Source of the DNA: Gammaproteobacteria bacterium
GTDB taxonomy: Bacteria; Pseudomonadota; Gammaproteobacteria; Pseudomonadales; Azotimanducaceae_A
Direction: 5' to 3'
DNA length: 58,904 nt
Assembly (NCBI GenBank): GCA_012960755.1
Contig: DUAT01000057.1
Coordinates: forward strand, 49,431 to 108,334
Below, in pieces: positions 7,440 to 16,785 of the stretch. Both the position numbers and the translations under genes were made by a program. Under the pieces are notes generated by a model. The model searched no databases and had not been told where the DNA came from. It was given only the letters and a program-made list of their open reading frames with translations. Position 1 is the stretch's first letter. Each line of letters starts with the position of its first letter.

Positions 7440-9725
7440 TTACAACTCGCCTATATTCTGACCGGGAAACTTATCAAACCAGAATCTGCGGTACTTCGAG
7501 CGCGCAGATTCAATTTTTAACCCCCCCGCTGTAGTAACAGTAATAGCACCACTGGTTGCTGTATTCAGTATCCCGATATCTCGCGCCTGATATCTGGCAA
7601 GTACTCTCGGGTGCGGGTGTTGGAATCGATTCAGGTAACCTGCCGAGACAATAATCAAAGAGGGATTGACATGGTTCAGGAACGCCGGAGTCGACGACGA
7701 CAGACTCCCGTGGTGCGGAGCAACCATGATATCAATAAAGGGTAATTCAAGTTGAGTGAGTATTTCTTCGGAAAACGCCTCGATATCTCCAGGCAGCAAC
7801 ATGGCAAAATCGTTAGCTTCCACCAGCAGAACACAGGACTGGTTGTTGTCGCTCGCCTCCAAGTTTCCCAGAAGTATACTGAACCTTACTTGATCCAACT
7901 GCCAATCTTGCCCCAGCCTGCAACCTAATGTACTGCCAGTAGTGTGACCGGTAATTTTCTGCCGCACCGTGAGTTGTCGCTCCAAACCCCGGACCCCTCC
8001 GGCATGGTCAATATCACTGTGGCTCACAACCAGGGTATGAATTTCGTTTGAGCCCTGCAGTCTCACACTAGGTGCCACAATCTGTTCGCCCGCATCGAAC
8101 CCGGCGCCAAAAGCGGGCCCTGCATCATATACGACAACATGTTGCCGGGTCTTAATCACAACACTCAAACCCTGGCCGACATCGAGTACATTAACAACCA
8201 CCTCACCTGGCGGCACTGTCGATTCAAGGGTTGTGATCAACGGCAGCAGCAGGACCAGCCCTGGCCATCTTGGCACCAGGCCCTTCGGCAAGAGGAGGAT
8301 CAGGCTTCCCAGACTGGCGAGCGCAACAAATAACAGATTAGTGCTAGGCTTGCGAAACACCAGATCAAAATCAGCGACCCACCGAAGCGATTCAATAAAC
8401 CACCCCAGTAATTGATACGCAAGCTCAAGCAATACAAAGCCCGGCTCAATACCGATAAGCAGCAAAGGTAAGCAAAGCAGCAGCGTGGGAACAATACAGA
8501 TTCCAACAATGGGAATAGCGATCAGATTAACGATGAATGCAACCAGAGAAACCTGCATCACCCAACATATCAACAAAGGCGCCATGGCAACAAAAACAAC
8601 CCACTGGGTTTTAATCAACGCCCGCAATTTTTCGATTAATCCATCTGCCCCTTCACGACGACCCGAAAAAACGAATATCAAACTTGCTACAGCACCAAAA
8701 GATAACCAGTACCCTGCCCCTAATGAAGCGAATGGGTTAATGACCGTGACAGCCAGCAGTGCATACATAAACATCAGCCAGACCGGGATGTTTCTCCGCA
8801 CCAACAAACCCAGCAGGCCAATTGCCACCATCACGAGAGCCCGTTGCACTGGTAACCCCAAGCCTGCAATCGACCCATAGATAAAGGTCAATCCCAGAGC
8901 GGAGAGTCCGGCCAGCGGTTGCCAGTATCGCGTAATCGGCCGAATCAAAATCCGGCACAATCCAAGAACAATTCCCGCCACAAGACCTATATGCAATCCC
9001 GAGATGATCATTAGATGGTTGGTTCCCGTGTCTGACAAGGTTTGCCAGACTGACTTGCTGATCTGGGCACTTTCACCAATCATCAATGCCAATAGCACAC
9101 CCCTGATGGAATCGTCTGGAAGTCTGGTTTTGATAATATGCCTTAGTTTTCTCCTGACCTGATGGTGCAGGGAATTGAAACCCGCCGTGGTAATCAACCT
9201 GTTCCTTACATCTTCCCGGACGTATCCGGTTGCCGAAATACCATTAGCCAGGAGCCAGCCCTCATAGTTAAACAACCCTGTATTGATGGATCCGTGGGGA
9301 CGAACGAGTCTCACCAACAGCCGCCATTTCTCACCGGGTCGTGGTAACCGCGCCGACCCGCGTGAATACCAGCTGAGACTGATCAGGCAGGGTGCAAGCT
9401 TTGCATTTTTTGCCCTGGAATCAACGATCTGGAAAATGAACTTAACGGATCCAGTGCGTATCTGCGGCAAGGACCGAACATATCCCTCGATCAGAATGTT
9501 CTCGCCCTGGAGTTCAACGGATAGCCTGTTTTGTTCCGCGTGGTGTGCGGCATTGAGAGAAAATGTTATCCCGAGAACAAATCCGCAGAGTAGTCGCAGG
9601 CGTGGAAACATGAGCCCTAAGCCACAGATCGACAGCAAGATCGCCAGGAATCTAACATCAGGTAAAATGGGTAGTAAGACAACTGCCATAGTTGCCAAAA
9701 CAAAAGCGATGGTTGCGTGGTACAT
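7440..9725 (-). CDS. comEC: ComEC/Rec2 DNA-uptake channel
   Basis: 761 residues, the inner-membrane channel that takes up single-stranded DNA during natural transformation. An N-terminal hydrophobic and OB-like region (about 1-170) precedes the competence domain, a run of membrane helices (about 190-480; note SGLHIGLVAGIVLGL). The C-terminal metallo-beta-lactamase-like domain starts at LDVGQGLSVVI (about 515) and holds SHSDIDHAGG, LLPGDIEA and APHHGS, the expected metal-site motifs. The frame is intact, which suggests DNA uptake may be functional; no pilus genes are in view. The start is taken as the ATG at 9725. Convergent with hisC. Confidence 0.93.
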   Translation of the reverse strand: MYHATIAFVLATMAVVLLPILPDVRFLAILLSICGLGLMFPRLRLLCGFVLGITFSLNAAHHAEQNRLSVELQGENILIEGYVRSLPQIRTGSVKFIFQIVDSRAKNAKLAPCLISLSWYSRGSARLPRPGEKWRLLVRLVRPHGSINTGLFNYEGWLLANGISATGYVREDVRNRLITTAGFNSLHHQVRRKLRHIIKTRLPDDSIRGVLLALMIGESAQISKSVWQTLSDTGTNHLMIISGLHIGLVAGIVLGLCRILIRPITRYWQPLAGLSALGLTFIYGSIAGLGLPVQRALVMVAIGLLGLLVRRNIPVWLMFMYALLAVTVINPFASLGAGYWLSFGAVASLIFVFSGRREGADGLIEKLRALIKTQWVVFVAMAPLLICWVMQVSLVAFIVNLIAIPIVGICIVPTLLLCLPLLLIGIEPGFVLLELAYQLLGWFIESLRWVADFDLVFRKPSTNLLFVALASLGSLILLLPKGLVPRWPGLVLLLPLITTLESTVPPGEVVVNVLDVGQGLSVVIKTRQHVVVYDAGPAFGAGFDAGEQIVAPSVRLQGSNEIHTLVVSHSDIDHAGGVRGLERQLTVRQKITGHTTGSTLGCRLGQDWQLDQVRFSILLGNLEASDNNQSCVLLVEANDFAMLLPGDIEAFSEEILTQLELPFIDIMVAPHHGSLSSSTPAFLNHVNPSLIIVSAGYLNRFQHPHPRVLARYQARDIGILNTATSGAITVTTAGGLKIESARSKYRRFWFDKFPGQNIGEL

Positions 9726-9759
9726 ATGTAGTTCTATTTAGCACCACAGGCAATGCCAG

Positions 9760-9802
9760 AGCTTCAGCTTTCTCTGATAAAAAGCTTCAGCTTTCTGTGA
9801 TA
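9760..9802 (+). repeat. Short direct repeat upstream of the DUF2062 gene
   Basis: Two 20-bp copies, 9760-9779 and 9783-9802, differ at one base (AGCTTCAGCTTTCTCTGATA and AGCTTCAGCTTTCTGTGATA). They lie in the 165-bp divergent spacer between comEC and the DUF2062 gene. Nothing else is recognisable in that spacer. Confidence 0.7.
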
Positions 9803-9890
9803 GAAGTTGTAGGACATCCCTTCGTATCTTCGGCTGGTAATCAACAACAGACAAGGCATAATATCCCACTTAAATGTGTTTTCCTGATAA

Positions 9891-10421
9891 ATGCGATTTA
9901 AAAAATACCTGCCGACCAAGGACCAGCTTCGAAACACACGGTCGCTGAAATTTCTCGGCGAGGTCATGTTCGAACCTAACCTGTGGCATTTCAACCGGCA
10001 CTCTGTGTCCTATGCCGCTTTGATCGGAATTTTCTGTTGTTTCCTGCCTATGCCATTCCAGATGGTCCCATGCGTGATTCTCGTGGTTTGGGTTCGGTGC
10101 AACATGCCCCTCGCCATAGGCCTGGTATGGATCAGCAACCCGGTGAGCATGCCACCCATGATGTATTTCACCTATCGAATCGGTACCTGGATACTGGACA
10201 CGCCCCGTCTTGGGGAGGATGTGGAGATTTCTGCACAGTGGTTGACTTCGCAACTCTCAGTTATCTGGCAACCCCTGTTGCTCGGTTCCTTTGTAACCGG
10301 GTTAACACTGGGCACCACGGCTTTCATTCTCGTTAGGATCTATTGGCGCTGGAAGGTGAAAAAAGACTGGTCTATGCGGAAGTTGCGCAGGGGCCTGAGG
10401 AACAGAAAACGAACAGGTTAG
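9891..10421 (+). CDS. DUF2062 family small membrane protein
   Basis: 176 residues. The central hydrophobic part (HSVSYAALIGIFCCFLPMPFQM, then a second membrane segment) matches the DUF2062 pattern of a glycine/proline-containing helical hairpin, with ISNPVSMPPMMYFTYRIG as the hallmark. A further hydrophobic segment (PLLLGSFVTGLTLGTTAFILV) and a strongly basic tail follow. Function is unknown; relatives sit next to lol or comEC genes in many gammaproteobacteria, as here. It ends 2 bp before the convergent lolE end. The basic C-terminus predicts a cytoplasmic tail. Confidence 0.85.
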   Translation: MRFKKYLPTKDQLRNTRSLKFLGEVMFEPNLWHFNRHSVSYAALIGIFCCFLPMPFQMVPCVILVVWVRCNMPLAIGLVWISNPVSMPPMMYFTYRIGTWILDTPRLGEDVEISAQWLTSQLSVIWQPLLLGSFVTGLTLGTTAFILVRIYWRWKVKKDWSMRKLRRGLRNRKRTG

Positions 10422-10423
10422 CC

Positions 10424-11647
10424 TTATTCCGCACTTAACGCTGTCGCTGGTTCCACTCGTGCTGCCCGGTACGCCGGGTACAGCGTTGCCAGGATACTGA
10501 TCAGAAAAGATACCAAGATGATGACGACAATATCCACGAACCTCACATCTGTCGGGACCCGATCAAAATAGGTGCCCGCAAGCATGCGGCGACCGGCTAT
10601 ATCCTCAAAAAAACTAACGACCTCGGTCACATGGTAAGCAAGTGGAATTCCCAATACCACGCCCATCAACGTCCCAACAAAACCAATAAGGCTGCCCTGA
10701 ACAATAAATATCTGCATCACGCGTCCGCGAGACAAACCCATCGTTCTAAGTACCGCAATTTCAGCCTGCTTTTCTTTAACCATCATGCTTAACCCGGAGA
10801 TCGTATTAAAAGCAGCGATCATCACGATGAGGGTGAGCAAAATGAACATCATCCTTTTTTCCATACGAACGGTTTCGAAAAAGTCCCCGTACTCCCTTGT
10901 CCAGTCGGAAACCTGCAGATCCTTGCCAAAATCGTGGCTGGCCAATGCCTGCCTGACTTCGCCCACCTTGAAGACATCTTTCAGCGTCAATCGAATATTC
11001 GCCTCGTTATCTGAAATTCTCTTCAGATCTTCCAGGTTCATCAACACCAGGGTGTAATCCAATTCGGATCGCAGCTCAAATGTCCCCGCCAGCTTTACCC
11101 TGGCGATCCTGGGCACAACCGTGCTCCCCTGTTGGGACGGCTCGGGGATTAACAGGGTAATCGCGTCATCAGGCCATAATCCAAGCTGGGTCGCGAGGGA
11201 TTTGCCTACAATCATCCGGTTGCTGCCTGGCTCGAGTTCAAGAATGTTTCCGTCAGTGATATGTTCAGGCAGCACCGAAGCGCCGTTTTCGATGGTTGGA
11301 TCAATACCATATACCGCCACAAGACGATTGGTTCTGGCCTGAATCAGAATGCCATCACGTTTTAAAAATGGCGTTGAGGCAACAACTTCATGCTGGTTTT
11401 TAACCACAGCCTCTATGGAGGAAATCACTGCGGGTGGCAAATCTCCACCAATGATCATATGAGGCACTGCGCCCAGTATCCGGTACTTTAGCTGGCTATC
11501 GAATCCGTTCATCACCGATACAACCACAATCAGGGCGATGACACCCAGGGTGAGTCCTATCATGGACACACGGGTAATAAATGACAGGAAAGCACTGCCC
11601 TTCTGGCTTAGTGAGAATCTCAATCCAATGTAGACCGGAACACTCAT
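10424..11647 (-). CDS. lolE: Lipoprotein-releasing ABC transporter, permease LolE
   Basis: 407 residues, the second permease of the LolCDE complex that extracts outer-membrane lipoproteins from the inner membrane and hands them to LolA. It has an N-terminal helix, a large periplasmic domain (about 45-265) and three C-terminal helices with the FtsX/MacB pattern (KEKQAEIAVLRTMGLSRG coupling segment). The periplasmic signature VVPRIARVKLAGTFELRSELDY favours LolE over LolC. Its start overlaps the lolD stop by 4 bp (ATGA), a translational-coupling arrangement. Third gene of lolC-lolD-lolE. Confidence 0.93.
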   Translation of the reverse strand: MSVPVYIGLRFSLSQKGSAFLSFITRVSMIGLTLGVIALIVVVSVMNGFDSQLKYRILGAVPHMIIGGDLPPAVISSIEAVVKNQHEVVASTPFLKRDGILIQARTNRLVAVYGIDPTIENGASVLPEHITDGNILELEPGSNRMIVGKSLATQLGLWPDDAITLLIPEPSQQGSTVVPRIARVKLAGTFELRSELDYTLVLMNLEDLKRISDNEANIRLTLKDVFKVGEVRQALASHDFGKDLQVSDWTREYGDFFETVRMEKRMMFILLTLIVMIAAFNTISGLSMMVKEKQAEIAVLRTMGLSRGRVMQIFIVQGSLIGFVGTLMGVVLGIPLAYHVTEVVSFFEDIAGRRMLAGTYFDRVPTDVRFVDIVVIILVSFLISILATLYPAYRAARVEPATALSAE

Positions 11648-12321
11648 GCCTCAATTTGTCCGTTATGCAATCGACAGATTCTGTCCATCTGGGATGCGAG
11701 GGCCAGATTATGGGTCACAATGACAAAACTGGTCTCAAACTCTTTGCTCAGGGAAATCATAAGATCATCGACCTGGGATGCTGTTTCTTCATCGAGGTTG
11801 CCGGTTGGCTCATCCGCAAGGACGCAATCCGGCCTGGTAACCAGTGCTCTCGCAATCGCAACTCTTTGCCTTTCGCCACCGGACAACTGGTTGGGCTTGT
11901 GCTCGGTCCGGTTCGCCAGCCCTACCTTGTCGAGAATTTCTTTAGCAGAAGCCATTGCAGATGATCGACTCTCACCCCGAATCAGCAAGGGCATTGCCGT
12001 ATTTTCCAGTGCAGTAAACTCCGCAAGTAGATGATGGAACTGGTACACAAATCCCAGCGAACGATTGCGGAGCTGACAAAGTCCTTTTTCATTCATTCTG
12101 TGCACGTCCTGACCCTGTACAAACACACTGCCCTCGTTGGGCGTGTCCAAACCACCCAACAGGTGTAACAGGGTGCTTTTGCCGCTGCCGGAGATGCCGA
12201 TGATCGCAACCCTTTCACCTCGTACAACTTCGAGATTCAGGCCCCTGAGCACATGTAACCGGTTGCTGCCTTGCTGATAATACTTATGCAAATCGGTCAC
12301 TGCGATAACTACATTACTCAT
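11644..12321 (-). CDS. lolD: Lipoprotein-releasing ABC transporter, ATPase LolD
   Basis: About 225 residues. Walker A GISGSGKST, Q-loop, ABC signature LSGGERQRVAIARAL and Walker B DCVLADEPTGNLD are present, followed by the switch histidine in VTHN. It powers LolCE. The frame stays open upstream to 12459, but I place the start at the ATG at 12321 (MSNVVIAVTDLHKYY), where homologues begin. This ATG overlaps the lolC stop by 8 bp. The end overlaps the lolE start by 4 bp. Confidence 0.95.
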   Translation of the reverse strand: MSNVVIAVTDLHKYYQQGSNRLHVLRGLNLEVVRGERVAIIGISGSGKSTLLHLLGGLDTPNEGSVFVQGQDVHRMNEKGLCQLRNRSLGFVYQFHHLLAEFTALENTAMPLLIRGESRSSAMASAKEILDKVGLANRTEHKPNQLSGGERQRVAIARALVTRPDCVLADEPTGNLDEETASQVDDLMISLSKEFETSFVIVTHNLALASQMDRICRLHNGQIEA

Positions 12322-13573
12322 ACTGCAGTGCCTCGACAGGATTTGACTTTGACGCCATTCGTGCCGGGTAAATGGTAACAACCAAGCATATAAAAAGTGC
12401 GACGGAACCAATAAGAAGAAGATCATCGACCAGGATCTCGGTCGGTAGATAGTGTACAAAATACTCGTCCATCAGTCCCAGCTGAAATACGCTGTCGAAA
12501 ACGCCATACAGCTGTGTCAAATAACTGGTGAGGAATACCCCGAGCACTATCCCGAGCACTACCCCTATCCCGCCGATCAAAACCCCGTGTAGAATGAAGA
12601 CGTACATAATCTCCCTGGTGGAAGCACCCATTGTACGAAGAATAGCGATATCAGGCTTTTTTTCGTTGACCACCATGACGAGATTCGAAATGACATTAAA
12701 GGCCGCCACCGTTACCAACATTAACAACAATAAAAACATGGTCGTTTTCTGCATTTGAATTGCGTCGTATAAATTGAGATGACTGCGCATCCAACTACTT
12801 GCGAATATATCCATCCTTCCTGAACTCGTCACAAGTTCCCGCAGGACTCTGGGTGCTTCAAACAGCTCGTTGGTCGTAATCCGGATCGCATCGACTTTTA
12901 CTTTACGGGCAAGTTTTAACCCGTCCTCAAGATTGATCAAGATTTGACTCTTGTCAGCATCGGAGCCGACTTCAAATACCCCGCTTAGAGTGAATCGTTT
13001 GGTACGTGGTATCGGCCCCGCCATCGTCAATTGAACATCAGGTAAGATCAGCGTCACCTTGTCACCGGTTGCTACTCCCAGCTTGTCCGCCAGTGTTCTC
13101 CCCATCGCCATCCGAAAGGTTCCAGGTTCAAGAGATGACATTTCACCTTCCACAAAAAAGTCACCGATGATTGATACCTTTTGTTCCTCGTCCGGCGCCA
13201 CGCCAAAGTAACTCACACCGGAAATCACCCCATTGGCGACAACCAGTCCACCTCCCTCAAGAAATGGTGCGGCTGCAGACACTTCAGGATGGACGGCAAA
13301 TCCTTCTGCGACTTCTCGCCAGTCATCATAGCCGTTTGACGCAAACACAATACCATGTGGCAATATGCCCAGAACTCGCAATCTCAACTCGCGCTCGAAA
13401 CCGTTCATGACAGACAGTACGATAACCAGAACCGCGACTCCCAGTACCAGACCAGAAACCGAAATGAACGACATAAAGGAAACAAGGCGATCGCTGGCGC
13501 TTGATTGGGTGTATTTAAGCGCAATGGTAAATCGCCAATCTGACACGTATGGGTAACCCTTCTTAAGTTCCAC
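12314..13573 (-). CDS. lolC: Lipoprotein-releasing ABC transporter, permease LolC
   Basis: 419 residues, first gene of the lol operon. It shares the FtsX/MacB four-helix plan with LolE. The periplasmic part contains AGPIPRTKRFTLSGVFEVG, corresponding to the LolC Hook region that recruits LolA. The cytoplasmic coupling segment KKPDIAILRTMGASTREI precedes the last three helices. The gene is divergent from the DAHP synthase homologue; the spacer 13574-13681 shows no clear regulatory site. Confidence 0.93.
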   Translation of the reverse strand: MELKKGYPYVSDWRFTIALKYTQSSASDRLVSFMSFISVSGLVLGVAVLVIVLSVMNGFERELRLRVLGILPHGIVFASNGYDDWREVAEGFAVHPEVSAAAPFLEGGGLVVANGVISGVSYFGVAPDEEQKVSIIGDFFVEGEMSSLEPGTFRMAMGRTLADKLGVATGDKVTLILPDVQLTMAGPIPRTKRFTLSGVFEVGSDADKSQILINLEDGLKLARKVKVDAIRITTNELFEAPRVLRELVTSSGRMDIFASSWMRSHLNLYDAIQMQKTTMFLLLLMLVTVAAFNVISNLVMVVNEKKPDIAILRTMGASTREIMYVFILHGVLIGGIGVVLGIVLGVFLTSYLTQLYGVFDSVFQLGLMDEYFVHYLPTEILVDDLLLIGSVALFICLVVTIYPARMASKSNPVEALQYE

Positions 13574-13681
13574 GCAGTATACGCGATCAAAGGCAATGAA
13601 TATTAAAATACCTGCCAGATGTTTCAGTCAAACCGATACAATAAAGCAATACTGCAGAGCCCTTAACAACCGGGAAAGATT

Positions 13682-14794
13682 ATGATCGTTATTCTGAATC
13701 CAAATATCGCGGATACCAGTCCCGAATATGCTGAGACCATTAACTTTTTGCAACAACTACCCAACATTGAAGTCAAGAAACATGTCGTACTTGGCGCAGA
13801 ACAACAATTAACCGAATTCTATCTTCTGGGGGACACTCATCAGCTGGACCAGGAACCTATAGAGGCTCTGGATGCTGTAGAACGGGTCGTGAGAATTTCC
13901 CAGGAGTATCGAATTCTAGGTCGTCACTCAGACGAGAATAGAGTCAGCGGATTCAGTTACAACGGCGTGAAATTCAACCAGGAAAACGCCCACGTGTTCG
14001 CCGGATTATGTGCCGTTGATACACCGGAACACGTAGAAATAATGATGAAAAGCCTGCAATCCTATGGGCAGGTCTGTACTCGAATGGGTGCCTACAAACC
14101 GCGAACCAATCCCTATTCTTTTCAGGGGCACGGAAGTACCTGTTTACACTGGGTATTTGAACTGGCGGGTAAATACGGAATCAAAGTGGTCGCCATGGAG
14201 GTAACCCACGAAAGCCATATTGAGGAAATCCACGAGGCACTTGAGGCAACCGGTAATCCCACCGGGGTCATGTTGCAAATCGGCACTCGCAATACCCAGA
14301 ACTTTGAACTTCTTAAATCAGTCGGCAGGCAGAGAGTCTACCCGGTGCTATTTAAAAGAGGCTACGGAGTTACGTTAAATGAGTCCCTGAATGCTGCGGA
14401 ATATCTTGCCAGTGAAGGCACCTCGAACGTCATTTTTTGTCTGCGGGGGATGAAGAGTTCAGCCGGTGCGCCCCATAGAAATATGGTGGATTTCGGCCAG
14501 GTGCCTGTCGTAAAACGACTCACCCGAATGCCCGTTTGTGTCGATCCTTCACATTCCGTTGGTACCCGTGAAACCTCCTCGGATGCCATCCTTGATGTGG
14601 CTCACACAGCAGCCCAGGGACTGGTTGCAGGTGCCAATATGGTACTGGTAGATTTCCATCCTGAACCCTCCAAAGCGCTGGTAGATGGACCCCAGGCATT
14701 ACTCATGAGCGAGCTGTCCCGATTTCTTGAGGATATGGCCGCAAGTCATGAATTCTATAAAAAGAGGCTTGAGATATGGCACGCTGATCCCTAG
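13682..14794 (+). CDS. DAHP synthase homologue, class I-beta type, with divergent active-site motifs
   Basis: 370 residues. About 75 N-terminal residues form a ferredoxin-like regulatory lobe of the Thermotoga-type enzyme, followed by a TIM barrel. The expected reaction is PEP plus erythrose-4-phosphate to DAHP, the entry to the shikimate pathway. Conserved parts are KPRTNPYSFQG, QIGTRNTQNF, VDPSHS and HPEP..ALVDG. Several family motifs differ: GPCSVE reads GLCAVD, CERG reads CLRG, and the VEVHPEP metal-ligand segment reads VDFHPEP (Glu to Asp). No other aromatic-pathway gene is adjacent. It may be a working isozyme or a related aldolase with altered substrate. The metal-binding Cys and His appear retained. 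Confidence 0.75.
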   Translation: MIVILNPNIADTSPEYAETINFLQQLPNIEVKKHVVLGAEQQLTEFYLLGDTHQLDQEPIEALDAVERVVRISQEYRILGRHSDENRVSGFSYNGVKFNQENAHVFAGLCAVDTPEHVEIMMKSLQSYGQVCTRMGAYKPRTNPYSFQGHGSTCLHWVFELAGKYGIKVVAMEVTHESHIEEIHEALEATGNPTGVMLQIGTRNTQNFELLKSVGRQRVYPVLFKRGYGVTLNESLNAAEYLASEGTSNVIFCLRGMKSSAGAPHRNMVDFGQVPVVKRLTRMPVCVDPSHSVGTRETSSDAILDVAHTAAQGLVAGANMVLVDFHPEPSKALVDGPQALLMSELSRFLEDMAASHEFYKKRLEIWHADP

Positions 14795-14818
14795 CCAGCA
14801 TACGGCTAGTGGCGCGAA

Positions 14819-15043
14819 TCAGGAGGCGTCGTAAAACACATCGTTAGATCGGGGTTTGTCTTCCTTGCTGATCTCTTCACACTTGCGGGTATCTCCGCCG
14901 CACAAGTCACAACCGCCACCGACACCGGCGCTGTTAAGGCCGCCACAGGAGCCGGAGATCGGCGCGCGTCCACGCATGACTCCCACAGCCATGGCCAGCA
15001 CCACTGCCAGTAGTATAAAGAAGCTCAAGAGGAACTCGGTCAT
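14819..15043 (-). CDS. nqrM: Na+-NQR maturation factor NqrM
   Basis: 74 residues with one N-terminal membrane helix (about 4-22), then the cysteine-rich pattern GSCGGLN...CDLCGG followed by KCEE, diagnostic of NqrM (DUF539). NqrM is needed to insert the iron centre shared by NqrD and NqrE of the sodium-pumping NADH:quinone reductase. It is downstream of apbE on the same strand, the usual order, but here the pair is detached from the nqr structural genes, which are not in this window. Confidence 0.92.
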   Translation of the reverse strand: MTEFLLSFFILLAVVLAMAVGVMRGRAPISGSCGGLNSAGVGGGCDLCGGDTRKCEEISKEDKPRSNDVFYDAS

Positions 15044-15060
15044 ATCGCTAATTCCGGTGT

Positions 15061-15220
15061 ATAAGTCATGTTTTTCGGATAAATCATGTGCCTAATTAAT
15101 ATAGTTAGTTTACGAATCAATCCCACCTAACCGAGGAAATAGCACTCACCGTTCTATTTCCAGCCAGGAACAACGCGCTGTTCCCTGTCGATAAAGTCAT
15201 GTTTTCTGGATAAGTCATGC
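15061..15220. repeat. Imperfect direct repeat in the apbE-nqrM spacer
   Basis: Two copies of about 30 bp, at 15061-15090 and 15191-15220, each with ATAA(A)GTCATGTTTT followed by GGATAARTCATG. They flank 100 bp with no gene in the 188-bp gap between nqrM and apbE. Function unknown; they may mark an old insertion or a small duplicated element. Confidence 0.6.
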
Positions 15221-15232
15221 GATGAGGTGCTT

Positions 15233-16228
15233 TTATTCACGCCGCAGATAGGTGGCAAAGGCTGAACTATGCCGTTCCGCGAACCCATCTTCCGTATTGA
15301 TTATAACCAATACCGCCAGATTATGCTGCTCTGCCATTGTGAGCCCAGCCTCGACCCCCATGACGTTGATAGCTGTCGCCAAACCGTCTGCCATGGCGGT
15401 TTCTGTAGTCAGTACCGTGACCGAGGCAACATTGTGATCAACCGGGTACCCGGTCGTCGGGTCCAGGGTATGTGAGTACCTTCGCTCCTTTACTTCAAAG
15501 AAATTTCGATAATCCCCGCTGGTCGCCATGGCCTGATTCCGAACATCGATCGCCTTGAATGGTGCGCGTTGAAATACATCCGGCTTTTCAACAGCTATTC
15601 TCCAGGGCTGACCGCGATCATTAAGTCCATGGGCACGCAATTCTCCGCCTATTTCAACCAGGTAGTCCTCAATACCCCTGGCGTCCAGTATGGCTGCAAT
15701 CTCATCCACACCGAAACCTTTGGCAATTGCCGACAGATCGACATAAGTGTTGATCGATTTGGTGATGTAATTGCCTTTCAGGTGAAGTTTATCCATGCCC
15801 ACCCTGGTCAGGGCCGTCTCAATCTCTTCTTCAGTTGGCACAGTCTGATCACCTGACTCGGGTCCAAAGCCCCACAAATTGACGAGTGGACCCACGGTCA
15901 CATCGAACTTTCCGTTGCTCATCTGGTTTACCTGGATAGCCATTTCCAGTACCCGGCGAGTTTCAGCAGATAATTCGAAAGGCTCTCCAACGGGAGACTG
16001 ATTGAACCGGGAGAGTTCCGAATCAGGCAGGTAGGTAGACATCAGGTTGTTGATTTTCTGCAACCTGGTTTTAATCTCTGCTTCCAAAGCACCTTCCTCG
16101 GCACCAGCCGCAGTTTTTACACTGTAGGTTGTCCCCATCGTGTTACCCCTGATGACAAGGGGCTCATCCCGAGAACATCCGACGAGACAGCAGATGAAAA
16201 CCAGCACAAGAACCTTCAAGCCGAACAC
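15233..16228 (-). CDS. apbE: FAD:protein FMN transferase ApbE (lipoprotein)
   Basis: 331 residues. The N-terminus is a lipoprotein signal with lipobox LVGC (Cys at about 18), placing the enzyme on the periplasmic side. ApbE moves FMN from FAD onto a threonine of target proteins such as NqrB and NqrC, using Mg. Family motifs are MGTTYSVK, DLSAIAKGFGVDEIA, VEIGGELRAHG, TSGDYRNFF and HTLDPTTGYP. With the nqrM gene downstream it points to Na+-NQR maturation. The start is the ATG at 16228, because the signal peptide follows directly. Confidence 0.95.
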   Translation of the reverse strand: MFGLKVLVLVFICCLVGCSRDEPLVIRGNTMGTTYSVKTAAGAEEGALEAEIKTRLQKINNLMSTYLPDSELSRFNQSPVGEPFELSAETRRVLEMAIQVNQMSNGKFDVTVGPLVNLWGFGPESGDQTVPTEEEIETALTRVGMDKLHLKGNYITKSINTYVDLSAIAKGFGVDEIAAILDARGIEDYLVEIGGELRAHGLNDRGQPWRIAVEKPDVFQRAPFKAIDVRNQAMATSGDYRNFFEVKERRYSHTLDPTTGYPVDHNVASVTVLTTETAMADGLATAINVMGVEAGLTMAEQHNLAVLVIINTEDGFAERHSSAFATYLRRE

Positions 16229-16316
16229 TCCAGACTATTCCCCACAATGATAACGTCTAATTCTGGAATCAGCATTGTTAATCGTGTTTAACTAGGGAAC
16301 TTCTGAAGGTAACAGC

Positions 16317-16781
16317 TTGAATAGTGACACTCCCATATCCTCAATAGAATTGTTAGTTGAGGCGTACCACACACTGATCCCCATTAGTCAGCATATGGGT
16401 ATCACCGTGGATGCTTATGATGGCAATAGCCTGACTATCAAGGCACCACTCGAGAACAACATCAATCACCAAAATTCTGCCTTTGGGGGCAGCCTTTTTT
16501 CCCTCGCTGCCCTGGCGGGATGGGGGATTATCCAGTTAAAGCTCTCCGAGCTGAATCTATCTGCCAACACCGTCATCGCTGGTGGTGACGTGAGCTATTC
16601 TGCACCGGTATTCGAGGAACTGGTTTGTCAGTGCAGGTTACCAGATGAATACGATACATTCGTCGACCGTTTAAAAAGCAAAGGCAGAGCATCCATCACA
16701 TTGCAATCGAATTTTATGGTCGATGCCAGTATCGCCATGGCTTTCTCAGGTAGGTATGTCGTGTTGCCAGAAGGTCAATAG
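16317..16781 (+). CDS. YiiD C-terminal-domain family thioesterase-like protein
   Basis: 154 residues with a hotdog fold typical of the YiiD_C family. The active-site-like stretch is ENNINHQNSAFGGSLFSLAALAGWG (about residues 43-67, given as two parts: ENNINHQNSAFGG and SLFSLAALAGWG). The start is TTG at 16317, preceded by GAAGG at suitable distance; no ATG fits. It probably hydrolyses an acyl-CoA or acyl-ACP, substrate unknown. The next gene begins 4 bp after its stop, so the two are likely co-transcribed. Confidence 0.8.
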   Translation: MNSDTPISSIELLVEAYHTLIPISQHMGITVDAYDGNSLTIKAPLENNINHQNSAFGGSLFSLAALAGWGIIQLKLSELNLSANTVIAGGDVSYSAPVFEELVCQCRLPDEYDTFVDRLKSKGRASITLQSNFMVDASIAMAFSGRYVVLPEGQ

Positions 16782-16785
16782 TCCA

